A stretch of 64,000 bases of DNA from Bremia lactucae (Eukaryota > Oomycota > Peronosporomycetes > Peronosporales > Peronosporaceae), in assembly GCF_004359215.1 (NCBI RefSeq), contig NW_027152031.1:964497-1028496 (forward strand), in the 5' to 3' direction. Under the pieces are notes generated by a model. It was not told where the DNA came from and ran no database searches. It saw only the letters and a program-made list of their open reading frames with translations. Below, piece after piece: positions 33,048 to 44,282 of the stretch. The number at the start of each line of letters is the position of its first letter. The first letter of the stretch is position 1. The translations under genes were made by a program, and so were the position numbers.

Positions 33048-33990
33048 TTACATCAAGCTTTGCTTGATGTCCTCAAAGGAACAATGACAATCAGTACTCC
33101 ATTTCCATTTCTCGCCTTTTTTCAAGAGAGGAGAGAGATAAACTGTCATCTCGGCGTAATTGCGTGAGTACTTGTGCAAGTACGCCGCTAATCCAAGGAA
33201 CTTTCTAAGTACCTTGACATCGACTGGAACTGGCCAGTCGATAATTGCCTTGATATTTTCGGGAATAGGGCGCAGGCCGTGATTACCTAAAATGCACCCA
33301 AGAAGTGGTAGTTCGCATGTAGCGAATATACACATCTTGAGAATTGCATACAACTTATGCTTTCGCATAAGTGTAAGAGCCTCACGAACGTGAGTTTGTT
33401 GAACTTACACGTCCGTTTCCGCCCATAGACTGGCTATAGACGAATACATCGTCGAAATGGCTCGGTGCGAATTCTCGCACTGGTCTCAACAGATTCGTAT
33501 CGCATCTGTTAAAATGTTGCATAGGCGTTACTAAGCCTCTGTGGCATTATAGCCATTCCCAGAGCATCCTACTGGGAGTGCTCACTGCTGTGTACAGGAT
33601 GTCCTGTTCACGCATAAGGGTCTGATAAAATTCATCCATCAGATTCATAGACATAAAGTTGGTACTCTTAGACATACCATCTATGATTACGTCTTTTCTA
33701 GGTATCGGCGTTTTAGCCGGTACCGTTGCAGCATTCATTTATTGAATGCGTGCACTATCTGCCACCCTCCTGTGGCCTTTCGCAAACAGAAGGTCGGAGA
33801 GCTATGTTGGCATGTTGACTCCTTCACATGGCCCGCTTTTAATCGATCGATACAAAATTTATCGATCGCAAGTACTTGTTCACGAGGTAGTGGCCACTGC
33901 TTCATGACATACTACTTCGAGCCCGGTCTGAGCTCGATCTCATGTCGAGTGCCTTTATCCTTAAGCAACTCGCATGAAACTGTTTCAGAG
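33048..33990 (-). pseudogene. Reverse transcriptase of A3
   Basis: Minus-strand blocks: RT lead and KYVMKQWPLP near 33920-33890, MNAATVPAKTPIPRKDVII at 33738-33680, APSHFDDVFVYSQSMGG near 33470-33420, and LGCILGNHGLRPIPENIKAI at 33308-33250. The catalytic box reads HFDD where relatives have YFDD or YIDD. Frames shift between the blocks. Confidence 0.8.
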
Positions 33991-34889
33991 AATACATGCC
34001 TGAATTCGATCAAATCTTTGTATAAAAGATTTGTCTTAAGTGACTCCCAGGATTGAGTAGTATACCTCTCAATCCGAGTCTTCACATCGAGGACACTTTC
34101 GTCCATCGATGAGCTGCTGGGAGCCCGCTCGTTCTCTGCCAAAATTACCGCTGACCGAATATCGGTAACGTGTTCGTCCTCTGTGACGAGTACGCAGATC
34201 TGCTTGATTCTGCCACTATGCAAATACCTCAAGAGCCGTTTAGGTTCTAGGGTTGGTAATTGAGTTATCTCCGAAGTAAACCTCGGAGGCGCATACAAAT
34301 CAAGAGTATAAGCGCCTACTCGTGATCCGTCATTAACCAAGACATTCAATGTCTCGGTTTCTTCCTGGGACCCCTTTTCCACAGGCTGCCGAGGGATTAT
34401 TCCCTCGGGATGCTGAAGTCTAGTCACTTTAGCATTAACTATTTGAAAGCTTTCTCCTCAAGTACGTGGGGACTTATTCCTTTAGCGTCTACTGACTTTG
34501 ATTGCGCTATCACAGTCGGGTCCTCTACGGTCGACTCTCTACTCGACCTAGGATCATCGTGTTGTCTATTTGAACAACCGGTATTTTCCTCGGATGTCGC
34601 CTGCTAGGCGTGGATTCATGTCTCAATTCACTCGACTTTTTCGAGTGCTGGGCCTTCGGCGCTGCCTGTGCATTTGCACAGCCGCCGGCAGCTGACTACA
34701 CAGTGCGATTACTCATCACACTGTGATCTTGTGCAGTCGTACTAACGACCGTACCACAAGTGAGGCCATCGCACTCACTCGTAGCACCTCCACACGCTTG
34801 TGGACTCTCCAATACATTCATCAGATGGCCATCTGATGAACAAGTGGCAGGCATCTTTACGGATCAATGCTGCCAGCTGATTCTTGCCT
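33991..34889 (-). pseudogene. Protease-RT linker of A3 with second Asp-Gly-Ser-type motif
   Basis: The minus frame 34427-33912 (171 residues) is the cleanest copy of the linker domain. It reads TLNVLVNDGSRVGAYTLDLY (34345-34286), ITQLPTLEPKRLLRYL, RIKQICVLVTEDE, then SMDESVLD and the RT lead SLKTNLLYKDLIEFRHVF. It flows into RT without a stop. The linker upstream of 34430 is frameshifted. Confidence 0.55.
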
Positions 34890-35130
34890 CATACTTTCTA
34901 AGCCAAGGTTAACCTAGGATGACATCAAATCTGTCATATAAATCCAGTACGATGAAATCATCATCATACAGTAGTTTAGTAACGTGTAGTGAAATCTCAA
35001 CACGCGTATTATCGCTGTTATCGATGCGCCTGTCGCCAGACGCACCATCATCCTCGTTGGAGGGATGTCGCGCTTAATATATTTGAGCCTACGGCCCTCT
35101 AGCGACTGGTGACGAATAAAGTTATTCGAC
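34890..35130 (-). pseudogene. Retropepsin of A3, N-terminally cut
   Basis: Minus-strand text SNNFIRHQSLEGRRLKYIKR and PPTRMMVRLATGASI matches A2 and A4 proteases. The active-site VDCG is replaced by unrelated sequence at the 35130 junction, so this copy has no catalytic Asp. Confidence 0.75.
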
Positions 35131-35499
35131 CGCTTGAAAATGATCAGGCGACTGTTCTGTTTTCCCCGAGTCGCCATTTCGTCCGACTCGCACCTTCAAA
35201 GGGGGTCGCATTCACGTGGTGACCCACCAGGTGCACCCGCAACATTTAGAGTTGCGGGAGATGATGACACTACGGCAGAAGGAACGTCTGCCGCAAGAGA
35301 CAACAATGCGTCGCCCTCGGCTGCATGACACGCAGCCAAAGGCGCCGCACTATTCGCATACCGCATGGACTTGTTAACTATGCGATAGAATTAAAAATGA
35401 TGGTTCGGACCAATCAACATCGTTTTTTTATTAAGTGGTCTTATAGTGACCACTCTATCGAATGACAGTCAGAGTGATTGTCGTTTAAGGGAGGGGTGA
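35131..35499 (+). mobile_element. 3' end of a plus-strand element with polypurine tract
   Basis: Sequence joined to the A3 protease stub and leading into the LTR at 35500. Directly before the LTR is AAGGGAGGGGTGA, a polypurine tract as expected at the 3' LTR of a plus-strand element. A short frame (35134-35328) has GDDDTTAEGTSAARDNN. No integrase text is left. Confidence 0.55.
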
Positions 35500-35943
35500 T
35501 GTAACGGGGTGTATCGTTACATAAAATTAACACTTAGAGGTATTAATTAATATATTATCTAAAAGGTAGATAATATTTGGAGAATATTACTTTACATGGT
35601 AATATTCAAAAAGCTTATCAATTGGTAGATATAGACCATTATATCTACTTTCTCCGCGGTCCAGTCAGCGCTGGACGCGCGCAAAGAGAAAGCCAGATAA
35701 GACTTCATTTTTTACATGTTTTGTATTAGTTTATAATTAAGTTAGTATTAAGTAGATAGAACAGAAGAACTTAAATATATATTATTACAGTTTTATGTTA
35801 ACCCTCTTTAAAGTCAGTGTTTTAAAGAGAGTCTTCCTCTGCACGTACAAGTGTGGGTGAAGTGACGTGAGGCACCACTCGCACTGAGGCAGTGCGAAGT
35901 GGACTTGTACTGAAGCAGTACAAGTCAGTAGTGCCCCGTTACA
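35500..35943 (+). repeat. Complete group A LTR, 444 bp
   Basis: Runs from TGTAACGGGGTGTATCG to GTGCCCCGTTACA. The first ten bases TGTAACGGGG and last ten CCCCGTTACA are perfect inverted repeats. It includes the CTGCACGTACAAGTGTGGGTGA block that also survives at 12515-12540. It follows a polypurine tract and marks the right border of the repeat island. Confidence 0.85.
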
Positions 35944-36851
35944 ATTGCAGTAAGTGTGCCTGTACGAAAAAGCAGGCTGGAGAGGAACTTTGGTGCGTCC
36001 TGTCAACAGGCTTTGAAAAAAATTGTTGTGACAAGCTATACGTTTTTTTTCTATTGCCAGCCCAAAAAAACATGATACTAGTTGAGTGTATGAGTGTAAT
36101 CAACGCTCGTTTTCACCCTGCGAGTCGCTTGTCGACCGTCAAGTCGCAAGCGCGTGACACAGCTGTTATCAGTTTAATCATGGCCGTGAAAACACAGGTT
36201 TGTGAGCTAATCAGGACTTGCGTGACATCTGTGTCGATGGTGAGACCGGATTACAAGAGCGCTTTCTAATAAAAGACTTGTGCCTGACAAAGTCTTCCTC
36301 TCATCCTACAAAAAATGTATTTACGATTTTATAATAATTATCGTAGATTGTACTTTTTTGTATGTTTTATGATTAGTCCAATTTATACTTTAATCAAATA
36401 AAATTATGCTCTAATTACGGTTAAAGTAATACTCCTTATTTATAATTTATAAATAAATTTTGTTTTAATACGCAGCCTGTGTTTTGATAAATTTCCCAAA
36501 ACTTTACAGGAAAACTAGGATCATTCAATCTCTATTTTGCGCTTTTTTATGCATCATTCACGTTTTTGCCTAACATATGAATAGACTTTGACGTTGTCAC
36601 GGTGCATCTTAGACGTTTCTGCGCGATTTATGGCTACCCTTCACGTGCCCGTGGATCTTAAAGGCGCTAGATATATTTCCTTAAGAAATACATACTTTGG
36701 ACGACTTCTCATAAAGGATTCCATTTTTATCGTTTATCCCGACTCCATTCGTCGAACTTGTGAAGCGATAGAAATTTATTTGTACCTACAAATCTTGGTA
36801 CGTTTTTGTCCAGCCTAGCTTGTCATTGCTGACTGTACTTATATTTAGCTA
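35944..36851. other. Intergenic region between repeat island and GYF gene
   Basis: AT-rich. A 125-residue plus frame spans 35892-36269 but starts inside the LTR and has no recognisable domain, so I do not call it. The part nearest 36851 would hold the 3' UTR of the minus-strand GYF gene. Confidence 0.5.
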
Positions 36852-38664
36852 TTAGCTCCCCACTGAGTAGTTAATCAAAGACGACGTATCAATCTTTTCA
36901 CTCTTTACACGACGTTTCCCCCGCTTGTTAGATGTCCCCGCCTCAGAAGCCCGCTGCTGGGCATCGTGGTGACCTGGCGACCTATTGCCGCAATCCTGAC
37001 TTTTCTTGCGTTGTATAAATTCTGTGGCAAAAGCGGAAACACGGGGTGTTGATCCCAGATACGCCGCGAGGTATTCGCGAATCTCACCAGGATCCTCTAC
37101 TGAAGCCACGTATTCCAGCAATGTCACATTTGCTTTGCTGTCTATCGTTAGCAATTGTTTCAAAGCCCATCCCATAAATTCTGATGATACTTTGCTGGAG
37201 CCGAACGCATTGTGAGCATCCCCGTGAGCGATGCTAGATTCAAACGCCATATCGGCTGGCCGGGCGGCTCCAAAGTTCCAAAACGAAGAGTCGCTCTCGG
37301 CCTTTGATACAGAAGATTTCCCAACTCCATTAACAACCCGTTTCTGTTGACGGCTTTTTAATACAGACGCAGGAACTGGGCCCAACACCGATCGAGCTGG
37401 TTTTGGGATGGCAGCCGCCGCAACCTTGTTGCCCGCCACAACATTCATCCAGTGTGAGCTAACTGGCGCATTTTCATTTGCCTCCGCCCGCTCCTGTGCC
37501 AAACGCTCTTCCTCTGCAAAAATATCACGCATCGACTTTAAATAATTACTTTTATTCACAGTGGCAGGTGCACCCCACGGGCTTGCTACAGATGTCGGCG
37601 GGCTTCGTGCCGTCACTGCACTCTCTGTCCGGTCCAAAGTATGAAATGATACTTGAGTGGCTCCATCATTCGATTTACTGGCTACAGAGTTCACGCCAAG
37701 CATCATTTTGAGTTGTACTCCCATTTGCGTTAAATTCGCATTTTGCTTTTTTTGCAGCATCACAAGCTGTTCCTCCCTTTGAATGTCTTTAAGCGATTTC
37801 GATGAGGTTGAACTAGGGCCAGACACTGATTCCGTAGCCCACACATTATTTTCAGACTTTGCACTTCCGCGATCTTTTCGGTATGGGCTCTTGAGCATCT
37901 TTCTCTCGTGAATCTTGTCAGCATTCAGCTCCATGGCGAAATTATCAGGCGACGAATCCTTATTTGTATTATGTATGTTGACTCGATCGCCATATTTGCG
38001 AGTTTCGAGAGCAGCTCGACGCTTCTCCTCATTCTGAATATCGTCAAACATTGGTGGCTGACGGTCCGGGGAATTCGCGTTGGTCAGCCATGCATCAGCT
38101 ACGAGGTCGGCAGTGGGGCTACTCAATATAGATTGCCGCGTAGAATTGTGAGCTGCGGAGCTCGATTTTACGTTACCAAGTGAGCCAGTACTATTTACAA
38201 TACCACCCATTTCTGGACCTATATTTGGCCAAAATGCCTGATCCCGTCGCTGTCCCTCATTAAGATTCAACATGGCTCCAGGGCCAAGAGTCTGAGTGTT
38301 CTGCAGGCTCAGTTGGTCCAGCCGAGTTTGCGAGCGATTTTTTAACTGGTATCGATCCTGCATACTGTCGGAACTTGAATTGTTATTTGTCTCAAGAACA
38401 GATTCCGGATTCCCGCCAAATATGGAAAGCGCGCTCATAATACTTTCACGCTGCCCGCTCTGCCACGAACTTTGCTGTTGCAAAAGCATTTGCAGTTGCT
38501 GCTGACGCTGCTGCTCTTGCTGACGTTGTAGTATCTGCTGCTGTTGGTACAATTGCGTTTGCTGTTGTTGACGGGCAATTTCGAGCCTTTGCATCTCCAC
38601 ATGAACTTTTTCTTCTTGATTTTGTTGCCTTATGCGCTGCTGTTGCTGTTGCTGATGCTGTATC

Positions 38665-38695
<31 letters not shown>

Positions 38696-40266
38696 CACGT
38701 TGTTGTTGAAGTTGCACATCAAGAAAGAGCTGCTCATGCTGTAGTAATTCGGTGTGGACTTTTCCAAGATCATTTATATGCCCTGGCGGAGCAGTGAAAG
38801 GCATTTGTCCGTGAACAAATTGACTTGCAAGTGCAATGAAAACACTTTTCCGACCAAATCGAATTGGTAAATGAGGCTTGAAGTAGCCTGCTTCAAACCA
38901 CTCCCGCATTTCCGCCGTTTTAAATGGGCCCTGCTGTAACCCTTGCGGATCTAAGTAAAACCATTCGTCTACTACTTCCGGATGCAGCGGTGATATATCG
39001 GCAAATTCTGTGCCAACTGCCATTAAAGCCAACGACGAATTCCGATTTTTCTCGAACACAAGCTCTTTGCTTGAAGTTTCTTGCGCGTCGTCAAAGAGTT
39101 GATTTTGGCTTGAGTGATGAGCCAGCAAATTTTCCGTGTGATCTTTTACGGAATCTTTCATATTTCTAGCTACTTTATCCTCTCCTTCAGAATTAACATC
39201 ATCCCATTGCACGTCTTCATGATCACTGTCATCAAATTGTCCGGTAGCTGCTGCATCTTCAAGCTTCTTATCAAACGCATCCATATCGTCCTTTATCTCA
39301 TTCTAAACGCGCCAGATATGAGTTATTAATGTCCATGTAACAACAGCTACTGGCTTTAAACTTACAGGGTCAACTTTTGGTCCTTCAAGCTCTTCTCGCA
39401 TTGCGTTCATCTCGTGCCTAAACTTCTCTGCCGCCTCAGCCATACTTGAAAGGTCCTACATTCACATCGACAGCAACATTAGTATCGAGTTACCTGAGCA
39501 CGAGACCAGATCGCTCTACGAGCCGTACCATTTCATTAATATCGGCACCTGACTCCAAAACATCGTCCCAAGCGTCGTCTCCAAGCAATCCTTCCGTAAT
39601 TTTAGCTCCACGTTCCCACGTTGGGTCTCTCTCGTTGTGGCGATGATGTTCGTCTCTTTGAGACTTCGATCCGTCCACTTCGTGTGCTCGATCTTGTTGC
39701 CCACGAGCGTTCGGCTGGCCTCCAACCGGTGGATTTACCCTGCCGCGTCCACGTCCACGGGTTCGATTGAGAGACCATTGCTTGTAGACGTCTTCATAGT
39801 CAAAGGGGAGCGTGCTAACGGGTGGTAAGCTCTGTTCCGAGGCAACCGTGGTTTCAGGCGGGAAGTCAGGCACTTCAGAGCTTGCAGTATAGAGCGCTAG
39901 TAGCTCTTCCTTGGTGTAACGCATTACTTTATTTTTACGGCGGTCTCCTCGATTTTCGTCGTTTCCTGTAGCCGGGTCTTTCATGGATGAGGAAACGCCT
40001 GCGGACGCAGATACGAAGCCTTCGCCATCCTTTGACCATTGCGGGCGATAGGCTGAGCTCTCCGATTCAGTGCGACCGCGGCCCTTCATTGCGAACATTG
40101 TGCGCGGTCGGAGCGAAATATTGCTGTTATTGTTGCTACTACTGCTTTCACCATTGGTAACTGACGTAGACTTCTTGCTGATAACTTCACTGGAAGCGGC
40201 AGGCGGTTGCTTTTTTCGATGCTTGGTCGATATCGTAACGAATTCGTCGTCATTGCTGCTGCTCAT
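36852..40266 (-). CDS. GIGYF-like GYF-domain translational regulator
   Basis: Three exons on the minus strand: 40266-39494, 39444-39366 and 39302-36852. The introns are 49 and 63 nt (GT-AG), and the spliced frame is open for 1100 residues. Seen: RYTKEELLALY with Y117 and L122-L123 fitting the YxxxxL-hydrophobic eIF4E-binding motif; Arg/Gly stretches near 165-180; a GYF domain at about 397-445 (EWFYLDPQGLQQGPF, EMREWFEAGYF); and a long Gln-rich coiled-coil region at about 470-570. Family knowledge: GYF domains bind proline-rich peptides, and GIGYF proteins link eIF4E-type cap binding to mRNA repression. By inference this is a cytoplasmic translational repressor or mRNA-decay adaptor. For the first intron I chose the acceptor that keeps the frame; the AG five codons upstream does not. 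Confidence 0.85.
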
Positions 40267-40470
40267 GGCGGCGGCCGTGCTGTGGCTGGTATTAGTTGTT
40301 GCTCCTTCTTTGGGTGTGGGGGAGTTGTAAGAGCGGAGGCTTCCATTAAATACGAAATGCTAATAAAAAGATTTGATATTTGAGACGGATTTTGCTCTTG
40401 CTTTTGTGGAGGTTCCATTCTTGCTTATAACTCCGTTTGATCATTGAGCTGGCGTCACCTTTCTGTACCG
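40267..40470. promoter_or_regulatory. Divergent promoter region (GYF gene / RBX1)
   Basis: Only 204 bp separate the two start codons on opposite strands, so both promoters must lie here. TTCCATTCTTGCTTA at 40413-40427 is a fair match to the oomycete initiator core (YCATTYY) about 50 bp before the RBX1 start. CATTTCGTATTT on the minus strand near 40350-40361 is a weaker candidate for the GYF gene. Confidence 0.45.
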
Positions 40471-40929
<459 letters not shown>

Positions 40930-41207
40930 GCGTAAATGATAGTGATTAAATGCTTTTAGATGCAACACAATGTGCCCGCTGTTGAGGACAACTACTCTTG
41001 GAAAGTACTGCGGGTATTAAGCAGCGATTGCTTGCTGAATCATGCTACATACGAGTGCCGAAAAATTAGTAAGGGTTCCGAAGTTCTGCGTGTGATTCAG
41101 CTACATTAGTACTTTAACGTTTTTTTTTAATCATTCGAGTTTATACTGTCAGACTCAATCACGACATAAATCTTTGTTAACATTTAGACATACACAATCT
41201 CATAGCT
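40930..41207. other. Intergenic, convergent 3' ends
   Basis: 278 bp between the stop of RBX1 and the stop of the ZIP gene on the opposite strand; must contain both 3' UTRs. AT-rich, with no gene or repeat seen. Confidence 0.6.
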
Positions 41208-42221
41208 TTACGTCCAAATAGACAACATGCCCATGGTGCCGTACCCCAGAAGTAAAACAGCAAACTTTTCGAGTTGGTGTTGCGGATCCTTTAACTCCTG
41301 TGGAATGATTTCAATGGTAGCAACAAAGAGAAAAGTGCCACCGGCAAGGGCAGCACAGATGCCACTGGCAGGCGTCGCATGATTGCTATCAATAAGCAGA
41401 CGGCCAAAAAGAATGCCTGTGGGGGTCATGAGTGAAAAAACTGCAACAGTTAAAATAAGCTGTTTCGTGGGCACGTTGTGGTGTAAAAATTCAAGCACCA
41501 GGGCAAATGCCGCCAAGGACTTGTGGGCCATTACGGCTATAAGGATATCCCAGGCTGGACTGCTTGAAGCTCCCATGCCCATGCCCTCCATCACAGAATG
41601 AAAAGAAAGAGCTATGAAGATGACGAGCGCTAAAATGAGGTTGCCGTCGACAATACCGTGACTATGCGAAGGTATTTCTTTTTTAACACCATCTGCAAGG
41701 GCAGCAAGCTCAATGCTCGCTCCACAAGTACCGTACTCTCCACAGTCCAATTGGCTGCGCGAGCAAAGACTTTCCTTTGCAAAATTGTTCACCTCAACTG
41801 CGCATGTATCGACCGTAATCAGTGATTCTCGCTCTTCTTGCTCACATCCATGTACTTTATTGTAATTCCGTTGCAACGAATGGGCGGTTACTTCGATAAG
41901 CAAAATCATGAGGAATCCGCTACCATAGAAAAAGTTCGCCCAATTGAAACAGCTTTTGCCTTCGCCTTTAGAATTTGCAGTCAATAAATCCTCAATCGTG
42001 TGCTTGCAGCCCCACTCGGTCAGCGCCACATTGTTTTGTGCATCTGGAAGCAAGTGCATGCACGAGCTAGCAAGAAAAATACCAGCTGCTGCCATATTAA
42101 ATATGCTGCTGACACGCTTGCTCACGCGCTGGGTACTAAGCAGAGGCGCAATGCCTCCAACAAGTGCCAGCACCCAGATGAAGACTGCCGCCGCCAGCTT
42201 GAATTCATCCACAGTATCCAT
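41208..42221 (-). CDS. ZIP-family zinc/iron transporter
   Basis: Single exon, 337 residues, usual for ZIP proteins. Predicted membrane helices start at the N-terminus (AAAVFIWVLALVGG). SSCMHLLPDA matches the helix-2/3 region. The Cys- and His-containing loop runs from about 125 to 190. The signature helices 4 and 5 read SFHSVMEGMGMGAS and HKSLAAFALVLEFLHH, with the metal-coordinating His and Glu residues present. ZIP carriers move Zn, Fe or Mn into the cytosol from outside or from organelles. The SHSHG stretch before helix 4 is the typical His-rich metal-binding loop, shortened here. Substrate and membrane cannot be read from sequence. An initiator-like element lies 50 bp upstream. Confidence 0.92.
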   Translation of the reverse strand: MDTVDEFKLAAAVFIWVLALVGGIAPLLSTQRVSKRVSSIFNMAAAGIFLASSCMHLLPDAQNNVALTEWGCKHTIEDLLTANSKGEGKSCFNWANFFYGSGFLMILLIEVTAHSLQRNYNKVHGCEQEERESLITVDTCAVEVNNFAKESLCSRSQLDCGEYGTCGASIELAALADGVKKEIPSHSHGIVDGNLILALVIFIALSFHSVMEGMGMGASSSPAWDILIAVMAHKSLAAFALVLEFLHHNVPTKQLILTVAVFSLMTPTGILFGRLLIDSNHATPASGICAALAGGTFLFVATIEIIPQELKDPQHQLEKFAVLLLGYGTMGMLSIWT

Positions 42222-42270
42222 TGCTTCTCAATTTGATAGAGTTGCTTCAGTTGCCGTCGCTATTTGAAGC

Positions 42271-42284
42271 AAATCGCAGAATGA
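42271..42284 (-). promoter_or_regulatory. Oomycete-type initiator upstream of ZIP gene
   Basis: Minus strand TCATTCTGCGATTT, 50 bp before the start codon at 42221. It matches the described oomycete Inr consensus (TCATTYYNCAWTTT) at all but one position. Confidence 0.6.
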
Positions 42285-42637
42285 AAGGAAATGTGCACAG
42301 CAGTGGGTGAGCTTGGGATTGTTCTTGCGCATTACGTCTTTTGTTCTGCGTTTTCCGACGGCGGACCATGGCAGGATGTGCAAAAAAATGTGATGTGGTA
42401 TACCTGTTTTAAGTATCGTTTTCAACACCCTTCACTAAATTGGTATTATCACACACCCTGTATTGAAATAGAGTAGTGAAGTGAAATGAGTAGCAAATTC
42501 TTCGTAACTGGACTTTAGATTGAAAAGCCTTCGTGCAGGCCTTCAAGCTATGATAGGATGTTTATCATTAGAATATGTGTTGGACTGAAAATGAATGTAA
42601 AGTACTGTATAGTAAATATGTGCGTCTGTAGAGTTAC
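42285..42637. other. Intergenic / upstream of ZIP gene
   Basis: No gene or repeat recognised between the initiator and the group B LTR. Confidence 0.5.
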
Positions 42638-43089
42638 TGTAATGGGGCACACATCGGTTGGAGAACCGTTGTTGTGGTGCATTTACTTTATGGGTAAATA
42701 CCCTTTTATCTAATTTTAAAATAGTTAGTTACTAAAATCCCATTTATTATAAGTAACAAATGTGGTCGCCGCCAGATATAAATCTGGCGGCCAAAATATA
42801 TTTTTAAATTAGCTAGGGTAAGGTTTTAGATTACATAATTAAATAAAGTGGCCTTCATCAGCTTGCGCATTGATCTGTAAGAGATAGAAGCCTTTCTAAG
42901 GTATATCCTCTTGGGCACTAGTTGCCACTTGGTTTTACGAACCCCTGAACCCCTGGAACTAGGGTTCTTTAAGCTTTAATAGCTTGTACGACTCCCTGAG
43001 TTGTTAAACCCATTAGTTCAATAGAACTAAATGACTCTCTGAGTCTAAAAGTCTTCCTCTGACTTTAGGAGCGAGGTAGCTCCGCTACA
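42638..43089 (+). repeat. Group B LTR, copy B1 (452 bp)
   Basis: TGTAATGGGGCACACATCGG at the start and GGTAGCTCCGCTACA at the end. Two bases later comes a primer-binding site TGGTAGCACTCGAAGTCA (43092-43109); its complement ends GTGCTACCA, like an initiator-Met-type tRNA 3' end. Internal palindrome CCGCCAGATATAAATCTGGCGG at 42770-42791. It forms the left arm of the inverted repeat with B2. Confidence 0.85.
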
Positions 43090-43298
43090 CCTGGTAGCAC
43101 TCGAAGTCAATCTACGCCTGAGTCTTTACAAGACTATTTTTTTCACGAAAAAAGAAGAGGTTCCAGAATTGTCAGAAGCGCATCGCGCCGATTATGACAA
43201 GCTCAAAACCTTATTTGGGCTTTAGCAGATGGAATTTATTATCTCCCAGGGACCAGGGGTCCTGCATGCAACTTGAAGCCTTCATGCGATACGAAGCC
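43090..43298 (+). pseudogene. Group B gag start, interrupted
   Basis: Reads EEVPELSEAHRADYDKLKTL (about 43157-43216) with a stop in the FGL-QMEFIISQGPG stretch, then QLEAFMRYEA-like text. The group A LTR begins at 43299 within the RYEA codons. The same gag continues uninterrupted on the minus strand at 45977-45608. Confidence 0.75.
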
Positions 43299-43635
43299 TG
43301 TAACGGAGTGTATCGTTACATGAAATTAACACTTAAAGGTTGTTAATTAATATATTTTCTAAAAGGTAGATAATATTTGGAGGATATTACTTTATATAGT
43401 AATATCCTGAATTCTTATCCATAAATAGGTATAGGCCATTATATCTATTTATTTCGCAGACTAATCAGCTGTAGAAGTAATCAAAGAGAGTTACAAGATA
43501 AGATAGAGATAAGAATTCATTTACATGTTTAGTATTAGGTTATAGTTAAGTCAGCATTTACAAAGATAGATTAAGAGACACTTAACTATATTAATACAGT
43601 TTTCATTTTACCCTCTTAAGTTAACTTGTCTTAAG
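43299..43635 (+). repeat. Group A LTR of copy A4 (runs into assembly gap)
   Basis: Begins TGTAACGGAGTGTATCGTT and parallels the LTRs at 1-275 (minus) and 35500-35943. The last 100 or so bases fall in the gap. It is inserted in, or recombined with, the B1 gag. Confidence 0.85.
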
Positions 43636-44282
43636 NNNNNNNNNNNNNNNNNNNNNNNNNNNNNNNNNNNNNNNNNNNNNNNNNNNNNNNNNNNNNNNNN
43701 NNNNNNNNNNNNNNNNNNNNNNNNNNNNNNNNNNNNNNNNNNNNNNNNNNNNNNNNNNNNNNNNNNNNNNNNNNNNNNNNNNNNNNNNNNNNNNNNNNNN
43801 NNNNNNNNNNNNNNNNNNNNNNNNNNNNNNNNNNNNNNNNNNNNNNNNNNNNNNNNNNNNNNNNNNNNNNNNNNNNNNNNNNNNNNNNNNNNNNNNNNNN
43901 NNNNNNNNNNNNNNNNNNNNNNNNNNNNNNNNNNNNNNNNNNNNNNNNNNNNNNNNNNNNNNNNNNNNNNNNNNNNNNNNNNNNNNNNNNNNNNNNNNNN
44001 NNNNNNNNNNNNNNNNNNNNNNNNNNNNNNNNNNNNNNNNNNNNNNNNNNNNNNNNNNNNNNNNNNNNNNNNNNNNNNNNNNNNNNNNNNNNNNNNNNNN
44101 NNNNNNNNNNNNNNNNNNNNNNNNNNNNNNNNNNNNNNNNNNNNNNNNNNNNNNNNNNNNNNNNNNNNNNNNNNNNNNNNNNNNNNNNNNNNNNNNNNNN
44201 NNNNNNNNNNNNNNNNNNNNNNNNNNNNNNNNNNNNNNNNNNNNNNNNNNNNNNNNNNNNNNNNNNNNNNNNNNNNNNNNNN
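43636..44282. other. Assembly gap (647 N)
   Basis: Run of N. By analogy with A2 it should hold the end of the LTR, the leader and the first 80 or so codons of gag. Open frames that cross the gap are artefacts. Confidence 0.99.

Larger units (their letters stand above)
31168..35130 (-). mobile_element. Group A Ty3/gypsy element, copy A3 (degenerate)
   Basis: Minus-strand order: protease (35130-34890), linker, RT, RNase H, integrase, ending at 31168 in the STVNLPKHVVTNVG text that precedes the integrase SH3-like tail. It collides head-on with the plus-strand fragment at 31167. At 35130 the protease is cut just before its VDCG site. No gag or LTR remains on this strand. Confidence 0.85.

Noticed and set aside
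35892..36269. 125-residue plus frame
   Set aside because: Starts inside the group A LTR and has no recognisable domain or codon bias.
38544..38744. Plus-strand Leu-rich open frame
   Set aside because: It is the antisense reading of the CAG/CAA-rich Gln tract in the GYF gene.
40070..40330. Plus-strand Leu/Ser frame
   Set aside because: Antisense of GYF exon 1 Asn/Ser-rich codons; no start context or domain.
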